The position numbers and the translations under genes are program-made. The notes beneath the pieces were generated by a model. The model worked only from the letters and a program-made list of their open reading frames with translations. It ran no database searches and was not told the DNA's origin. From contig NZ_JAHTKP010000007.1 in the NCBI RefSeq assembly GCF_019192735.1, positions 62,001-126,000 of the forward strand: DNA of 64,000 bases, written 5' to 3'. This DNA comes from Kitasatospora aureofaciens. Its GTDB lineage: Bacteria; Actinomycetota; Actinomycetes; Streptomycetales; Streptomycetaceae. Below, piece after piece: positions 59,248 through 64,000 of this stretch. Position 1 is the stretch's first letter. Each line of letters begins with the position of its first letter.

Positions 59248-59939
59248 GGCTGCTCCAGGGCGACGGCGGCGTCGGAGGCATCAGGGGCGTCAGTGACGTC
59301 CGGGGCGTCGGGGCCGGCGGGCAGGCCGTCCAGGACGTGCTCGGTGAGCGCGATCAGCGCGTCGAGGCTGGCGCCGCGCTCGCGGGCGTCGCAGAGCACC
59401 AGTGGGGTGGCGGGGTGCAGGTCGAGGTGGGCGCGCAGGACGTCGACCGAGTGCGCCGGCGCGTCCGGGAAGCAGTTGACGGCCACCGCGTAGGGCAGGC
59501 CCTGCTCCTCGACCATGTCCATGATCTCGAAGGAGTCGGCCAGCCGGCGGGTGTCGGCGAGCACCAGGGCGCCGAGCGCGCCGCGGGCGATGTCCTGCCA
59601 GAGCGGGAAGAAGCGGCGCTGGCCGGGGGTGCCGAACATGTAGAGCACCACGTTGCCGGGCAGGGTCAGCCGGCCGAAGTCGACGGCGACCGTGGTGGTG
59701 GTCTTCTCCGGTAGGTCGGCGAGGTCGTCGACCGGGCGGCCGGTCTCGGTCATCGCCTCCTCGGTGTGCAGGGTGGCGATCTCCGAGAGGGTGCGGATGA
59801 GCGTCGTCTTGCCGACCCCGAACGGGCCGGCCACCACGAGCTTCATCAGCGTCTGGTCCCGGTCGGGCAGGTAGCCCACCCGGCCGGGCCGGTCGGCCGG
59901 GCCGCCGGGGCCCGGGCTACCGGAGCGTGCGGAGTCCAA
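59244..59939 (-). CDS. cvnD: CvnD, Ras-like GTPase of the conservon
   Basis: A 231-residue small GTPase of the conservon type. The P loop is GPFGVGKTTLI (about residue 38), the G3 region is FGTPGQRRF in place of DTAGQ, and the C-terminal 25 residues are Asp/Ala-rich. It should act as a switch with the other Cvn proteins at the membrane. The TTG start at 59939 overlaps cvnC by 23 bases; an internal ATG at 59846 would remove a conserved leader (VGYLPDRDQT). Confidence 0.9.
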   Translation of the reverse strand: MDSARSGSPGPGGPADRPGRVGYLPDRDQTLMKLVVAGPFGVGKTTLIRTLSEIATLHTEEAMTETGRPVDDLADLPEKTTTTVAVDFGRLTLPGNVVLYMFGTPGQRRFFPLWQDIARGALGALVLADTRRLADSFEIMDMVEEQGLPYAVAVNCFPDAPAHSVDVLRAHLDLHPATPLVLCDARERGASLDALIALTEHVLDGLPAGPDAPDVTDAPDASDAAVALEQP

Positions 59940-60270
59940 CGAGGAGCCTCTCGACGATGGAGCGGTCGGTCTGCTGGGCGCGCGGGATCGGCGCGCGGGC
60001 GTTCAGGCAGCCCGCCTCGACCAGATCGGCCGCGAGGAAGACGGTGGCGCTGACCGGCAGGCGCAGGTGCGCGGCGGCCTCCACCACGGTCAGCGCGCCG
60101 GGGCGCAGCAGCTCCCAGAGCCGTCCGTGTTCGTGTTCCAGCCCCTGCGGCGGTTCGGCACCGACCGCGTACAGCACGGTCAGCCGCTCGAAGCCGGGGG
60201 TGTTGGGGCGGCTGCGGCCGCCGGTGGCCAGGTAGGCGGGCACCATCCGCCTGCGGGGTACGGCGGTCAT
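59917..60270 (-). CDS. cvnC: CvnC, DUF742 protein of the conservon
   Basis: A 117-residue DUF742 protein. It has RMVPAYLATGGR near the N terminus, then RLTVLYAVG, and a winged-helix-like part with LLRPGALTVVEAAAHLRLPV (split: LLRPGALTVV, EAAAHLRLPV) and FLAADLVEAGCLNAR. Partner of CvnD in the complex. The ATG at 60270 overlaps the cvnB stop by four bases. Confidence 0.92.
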   Translation of the reverse strand: MTAVPRRRMVPAYLATGGRSRPNTPGFERLTVLYAVGAEPPQGLEHEHGRLWELLRPGALTVVEAAAHLRLPVSATVFLAADLVEAGCLNARAPIPRAQQTDRSIVERLLVGLRTLR

Positions 60271-60698
60271 GACCGGGCGGTGCCGTCCGGCTGCCGGGCC
60301 GGGCTGGCGAGCGCGCGGCCCAGGGCGGCGACCTGGACCTGCATCTGGTAGGCCACGTTGCCGAGTTGGGCGTCGGGCGTGGTGAACACGGCGAGCGAGG
60401 TGTTCTCCCCGGCCGGGACGACGATGGCGTAGCCGAGGTCGGACTCGACCACGGTCTGGGCCAGCCGGGGCCGGTCGGTGTCGGTGAACGCGGTGGTGAA
60501 GGCGCGGGCGGCGGCGTGCACGGTGGCGGTCATCGCGGCGACCCGCTCGGCGGAGGCGCGGCCGAGGCCGTCCGAGGCGCCCTCGACGAGGCCGTCCCCG
60601 GTGGCGATGACCGCGTGCAGCACCCCCGGGAGCTGCAGCAGCGGGGTCAGCACCCACGAGATCTCGTCGGTGGCGGTCGGGCTGGGCGTGCTGCTCAC
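60267..60698 (-). CDS. cvnB: CvnB, roadblock/LC7 protein of the conservon
   Basis: A 143-residue roadblock/LC7 protein. It contains ISWVLTPLLQLPGVLHAV, GDGLVEGAS and LGYAIVVPAGENTSLAVF (shortened segments). Roadblock proteins serve as GTPase partners. It overlaps cvnA and cvnC by four bases each, so all conservon genes are translationally coupled. Confidence 0.93.
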   Translation of the reverse strand: MSSTPSPTATDEISWVLTPLLQLPGVLHAVIATGDGLVEGASDGLGRASAERVAAMTATVHAAARAFTTAFTDTDRPRLAQTVVESDLGYAIVVPAGENTSLAVFTTPDAQLGNVAYQMQVQVAALGRALASPARQPDGTARS

Positions 60699-62515
60699 TG
60701 CTCGGCTCCTTCGGAGGTCTGGGCGGCGGGGCGGTGGCCGGTGTCGGCGGCTGTGCCGGTGGTGTGGACACCGGTCTCGCGGGCGGCTCCGGTTTCGCGG
60801 GCGGCCTCCGCCACGGCGGCCCGGCCGTCGCCGGTGCCCTGCTGGAGGGCGCGCCAGTGGGCGGCGGCCCGCTCGGGCGTCCGGGCGGACGGCGTGGCCG
60901 CCTCGGCCTGCCGGTGCTCGGCGGTACGGGCGGGCGCGTCGGCGGTCCCGGCCTCCGGTGCGGCCAGCGGCTGCCGGCGGCGCCGGCTGGGCAGGCCGCT
61001 GCCGTCGTCGGGTCGTCCGGCGCCGGCGGGCCGTCCGGTGGTGCCGGCCGGCACGACGTGCATGGCGGGCGCCGGGTGCGGGCCCGGCTGGTGGTGCCGG
61101 TCGGCGAGCGGCGGCACTCCGCCGTCCTCGTCGGCGTCGCGCATCGGCGGGACGGCCTGGACGGTGGGCGCGGGGGCCGGTCCGGCGCCGGCCCGCAGCG
61201 GCAGCGGGGTGAGCACCGACAGCGGCTGCTCGTCGCCGACGATGGTCACCAGCGCGGCCGGGATGCGCAGGATGGTCCGCATGCCGCCGTACGGCGAGGG
61301 TTCGATGTGGCAGGAGAAGCCGTACTGGCGGGTCAGCTTGCCGATCACCGCGAAGCCGGTCTTGGGCGGGTTGCCGAGCTCGGTGAGCAGCACCTCGGGC
61401 GGGCCGGCCAGCAGCCGGCGGGCCCGGCGCAGCTGGTCGGCGTCCATGCCGATGCCGCTGTCGTCGATGATCACCAGCGCGCCGCGGCCGCCCTGCTGGA
61501 CGGTGACCGGGATGTCGGTCTCCGGGTGCGAGTAGGCGGTGGCGTTGGCGAGCAGTTCGGCGACGGTGATGGCGAGCGGCTCGGCGGCCCGGGCGACCAC
61601 GGCGAGGCGCTGCTCCCGCAGGTGGTTTGCGACCTTGATCCGGGCGTAGCCGGGCACCCGGGAGAGCGCGCCGACGACCACCTCGGCGAGCGGGGAGTCG
61701 GTGCGGGCCAGGCCCGGCCAGGCCTCGCAGAGCACGGCGATGGTCTGGATCCGGCGCAGCGCGACCTCGTTGCGGAAGTCGACCTCCAGCAGCCGGGGAT
61801 CGTCGTTGTCGTCCTGGAGCTGCTGGACCAGGCTCTGGATCTGGTAGAGCAGCGTCTGGATCTTGGAGGTGGCGCCGCGCATGGCGGCCCGGGCCGCGGC
61901 ATCGACCCGCTCGCGCTCCTCGGTGACAGCCGCGGCGGTGGCGTCCAGCACGGCCTGGAGCGCCGCGACGGCCTCCGGGCCGACGGCCGGCGCGGCCAGC
62001 GGGCCCGCCACTGGGGCGTTGGCGTGGCTGAGCCGTACCGCCGTGGCCTGCACCCGCTCCTCGGCGAGGTGACAGATCTCGGCGAGCAGCGCGGTGGCGT
62101 GCTCCTCTGCGGCGGCGAGCCGGCGCTCGGCCTCGGCGGCCCGGGTGTCGGCGGCGGCGGTGCGCCCGTCGGCGGCGCGATGGGCGTCCTGCGCTTCCCG
62201 GACCGCGTCGTGCGCCTCGCGGGCGGCGTCCTCGGCGGCGCGGGCGCGCTGCTCGGCCTCGCGGGTGCGTTCCTCGGCGGCCCGGTAGCGGTGCTCGGCG
62301 TCGTCGGCGGCCTCCCGGGCGGCGGTCGCCGCCTCGTGCAGCATCCGTTCGGCACGGGCCAGCCGGCCCTCGGCGGCGCGGGCGCGCTCGTCGCCGTGCG
62401 TCCGGGCGGTCTCGGCGGCCACCGCCCGGGTGACGGCCCGGGTCCGGCCGCGGGCCAGCACGCCCGCCGTCACGGCGGCGACCAGCGCCAGGGCGATCAG
62501 CGCGATCTGCGTCAT
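60695..62515 (-). CDS. cvnA: CvnA, histidine kinase-like ATPase of the conservon
   Basis: This 606-residue protein has one membrane segment at the very N terminus (IALIALALVAAVTAGVLA), no extracytoplasmic sensor, and a long Ala/Glu/Arg coiled coil (about 35-150). A kinase-like part follows, with the N box ELLANATAYSHPET (about 325) and G box IIDDSGIGMD (about 355). The last 170 residues are Pro/Ala-rich and disordered. No normal phospho-accepting H box is visible. The short N terminus means any signal must come through the membrane helix or from the cytosol. Confidence 0.92.
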   Translation of the reverse strand: MTQIALIALALVAAVTAGVLARGRTRAVTRAVAAETARTHGDERARAAEGRLARAERMLHEAATAAREAADDAEHRYRAAEERTREAEQRARAAEDAAREAHDAVREAQDAHRAADGRTAAADTRAAEAERRLAAAEEHATALLAEICHLAEERVQATAVRLSHANAPVAGPLAAPAVGPEAVAALQAVLDATAAAVTEERERVDAAARAAMRGATSKIQTLLYQIQSLVQQLQDDNDDPRLLEVDFRNEVALRRIQTIAVLCEAWPGLARTDSPLAEVVVGALSRVPGYARIKVANHLREQRLAVVARAAEPLAITVAELLANATAYSHPETDIPVTVQQGGRGALVIIDDSGIGMDADQLRRARRLLAGPPEVLLTELGNPPKTGFAVIGKLTRQYGFSCHIEPSPYGGMRTILRIPAALVTIVGDEQPLSVLTPLPLRAGAGPAPAPTVQAVPPMRDADEDGGVPPLADRHHQPGPHPAPAMHVVPAGTTGRPAGAGRPDDGSGLPSRRRRQPLAAPEAGTADAPARTAEHRQAEAATPSARTPERAAAHWRALQQGTGDGRAAVAEAARETGAARETGVHTTGTAADTGHRPAAQTSEGAEQ

Positions 62516-62579
62516 CGGTGTCCTCGGATGTCCTCGCTGTGGGCGGGTGTCTGGCGTGTTCGGCTCGGACGGGCCGCGG

Positions 62580-63599
62580 TCAGACCGAGTAGCCGACGTC
62601 GGGGAAGAGGCGCCGGGCGTGGGCGGCGTCCTCGGCGAGCTCGCGGGCGACCAGGGCGACCTGGCTCATCGCCTCCAGGACGTTCGGCGCCTCGCTGCCG
62701 TCCAGGTGCCGGTACTCGGCCGCGACGGTGAGCACCAGCCGCTCGGGCAGGCCGAGTTCGGGGTGGCGCTGCTCGGCGATCACCCGCCGGGCGGCGTCCA
62801 GCGCGGGTATCCCGGCGGCGTGCAGGGCGTGCGCGCGCTCCCGGACGTACTCGAGGTACGCGATGTGGGCGCGGACGCCGTCGCGGTCGAGGACCGGGCC
62901 GTGGCCGGGGACGATGATCTCGGCGCCGGTGTCCAGGATCCGCTCGCAGGCGGCGATGATGTTCTCCAGCGGACCCGCCCAGTGCGACGGGTGGTCGCCG
63001 GGCTGCTCGGGCGTCGAGCCGAAGATCACGTCACCGGCGAACACAACGCTCTGGCGCGGCAGATGGACGATCAGGTCGCCGCCGGTGTGGGCCGAGGGCA
63101 GGCTGGTCAGCTGGACCGGGTGCTCCCCCACCGTCAGCTCCAGCTCGCCGGTGAAGACGGTGTCCGGGTGCACCGGCTCGGTGTCGGACCAGTCGAACCC
63201 GCCGAAGTGCTCCTGGAGGTAGCTGCCGAGCGGGGAGTCCGGGTCGCCGCCCGAGACGAGCGCGTGCTGCTGCTTGGGGGTGGGCTCGTAGTGGATGTGC
63301 TCCAGCGCCTCGCGGGTGGAGATGACCTCGGCCTCCGGGACGACGCCGGCGCCCCACAGGTGGTCGCCGTTGGCGTGCGTGACGATCACCCGGTCGACGG
63401 TGACGCCGTCGGCCAGCAGCCGGCGGCTCGCGGCGAGGAACTCCGAGGCCAGCGCGGGGTCGTACGGGGTGTCGATCCAGAGCGCGGTGGTCGCCGAGGC
63501 CAGCAGCCCGCAGTTGGCCAGGCCCCAGCCCCGCTTCGGGGGGAGCCACACGTAGAGGTCCTCGGCGATCGCGCTCACGTTGGCGCGGTTGATCGTCAT
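62580..63599 (-). CDS. Metallo-beta-lactamase-fold hydrolase with a THANGDH site
   Basis: A 339-residue MBL-fold protein. The first metal motif is THANGDHLWG, where the second His of HxHxDH is Asn, as in some alkylsulfatase/cyclase-type relatives. Further ligands are in SAHTGGDLIVH, FAGDVIFG and VPGHGPVLD. The C-terminal helices contain RAHALHAAGIPALDAARR (shortened). The substrate is unknown. CATAAT at 63607-63612 (minus strand) lies 7 bases before the ATG, suggesting a leaderless mRNA. It precedes cvnA on the same strand by 64 bases, so read-through into the conservon is possible. Confidence 0.88.
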   Translation of the reverse strand: MTINRANVSAIAEDLYVWLPPKRGWGLANCGLLASATTALWIDTPYDPALASEFLAASRRLLADGVTVDRVIVTHANGDHLWGAGVVPEAEVISTREALEHIHYEPTPKQQHALVSGGDPDSPLGSYLQEHFGGFDWSDTEPVHPDTVFTGELELTVGEHPVQLTSLPSAHTGGDLIVHLPRQSVVFAGDVIFGSTPEQPGDHPSHWAGPLENIIAACERILDTGAEIIVPGHGPVLDRDGVRAHIAYLEYVRERAHALHAAGIPALDAARRVIAEQRHPELGLPERLVLTVAAEYRHLDGSEAPNVLEAMSQVALVARELAEDAAHARRLFPDVGYSV

Positions 63600-63702
63600 G
63601 GGCGCGATTATGCCGACGATGTGTCAGGAGCGGGGCAAAACCGTTGTGCTCGTCGAGAGCTCCTGCCCCGGAACCTCCCGAACCGTCCACTTTCGCGCCC
63701 CC

Positions 63703-63714
63703 TGGTCGAGACCA
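63703..63714. promoter_or_regulatory. DasR-like palindrome upstream of the MBL gene
   Basis: TGGTC-GA-GACCA, the same 12-bp palindrome (on the other strand) as in front of gap. It lies about 104 bases upstream of the MBL-fold gene start. Confidence 0.35.
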
Positions 63715-63818
63715 ATCGTCTCAGCGAGCGGGACAGCACGTGGACCCCTCGAACGGTCGGGGACACCGCTCCGGCCGCGAGCCCGGTACGCCGGACTCGC
63801 GGCTGGAGCGAATGCGCA

Positions 63819-64000
63819 TCAGCAGGTGGTGAGCCCCTTGAGCATCGGCAGGTTGGCGAAGCCGGGGTCGAAGACGAACAGGTCCTGGCTCTGGCCGGGA
63901 GCGAGAGTCAGGCATCCGTACGGCTGGTAGGTGCCGAGGTCGAAGTTGTAGACGAGCTTGAAACTCTGGGTCGTGGAACAGCCATTGGTCACCTTGGCCT
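63819..64000 (-). CDS. Secreted alpha-amylase inhibitor-like protein (tendamistat family), C-terminal part
   Basis: The frame enters from the right edge and ends at 63819, giving the last 59 residues. NGC, then KLVY, then YGC, then LAPGQ, then a terminal Cys follow the order and rough spacing of tendamistat-type inhibitors (NGC...KVVY...C...APGQ...C). In that family these cysteines form the second disulfide and close the first. The protein would block alpha-amylase by binding its active site. The signal peptide and the WRY inhibitory loop lie outside the window, so the call is moderate. Confidence 0.6.
   Translation of the reverse strand, partial: AKVTNGCSTTQSFKLVYNFDLGTYQPYGCLTLAPGQSQDLFVFDPGFANLPMLKGLTTC

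Noticed and set aside
59934-60771. A 284-codon minus-strand frame covering cvnC and part of cvnB
   Set aside because: Only the last 117 codons are DUF742-like. The upstream part is cvnB read in the wrong frame.
63580-63930. A 116-codon plus-strand frame between the MBL gene and the amylase-inhibitor-like gene
   Set aside because: It has no ribosome site, begins inside the 5' end of the MBL gene, and overlaps the 3' coding part of the inhibitor-like gene, which has clear motifs.

Overview
The window is chromosomal DNA from a high-GC actinomycete, almost certainly Streptomyces or Kitasatospora. The evidence is very high GC with strong third-position bias, many GTG and some TTG starts, several likely leaderless genes, and lineage markers: whiA-yvcK-rapZ-uvrC, an RbpA-family protein, a conservon (cvnA-D), an LAxTG surface protein and a SARP/BTAD regulator. 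Nearly all bases are coding, and most long open frames lying opposite these genes are GC-bias shadows.

1-13 kb, mixed metabolic and accessory genes: proline catabolism (partial proline dehydrogenase, pruA, and a PucR-family regulator whose promoter shares a 34-bp motif with pruA); a PadR regulator/FAD monooxygenase operon with a visible promoter-operator; two uncharacterised genes; a VOC protein; an MFS transporter; and a SARP regulator plus repeat-containing secreted protein bracketed by two near-identical terminators.

13-26 kb, iron-sulfur and heme: sufR-sufB-sufD-Rieske ferredoxin-sufC-sufS-sufU-sufT in one minus-strand run with a SufR-type operator, a divergent two-gene ABC transporter, an LAQTG surface protein, ctaA (heme A synthase) and ctaB (heme O synthase).

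26-43 kb, central carbon metabolism and development: tkt-tal-zwf-opcA-pgl (pentose phosphate, with a sigma-R-like promoter upstream), an RbpA-family gene, secG, tpiA, pgk, gap, then whiA-yvcK-rapZ-uvrC.

43-54 kb, repair and stress: a Tat/lipobox Rieske protein, uvrA, a DinB/MDMPI-like protein, a metallo-hydrolase, terC under a manganese (yybP-ykoY) riboswitch, terD, uvrB with a PafBC/ClpR-type damage promoter, and a RelE-like toxin/XRE antitoxin pair.

54-64 kb: zapE, a RibD-like reductase, a murC outside the division cluster, msrB, a complete conservon cvnA-B-C-D plus a cytochrome P450 that has lost the ExxR arginine, a metallo-hydrolase, and the 3' end of a probable secreted alpha-amylase inhibitor. 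The most interesting non-coding signals are the riboswitch with its alternative hairpin, the shared PucR-region motif, two PafBC-like promoters, the sigma-R-like promoter, and tandem duplications lying across stop codons.
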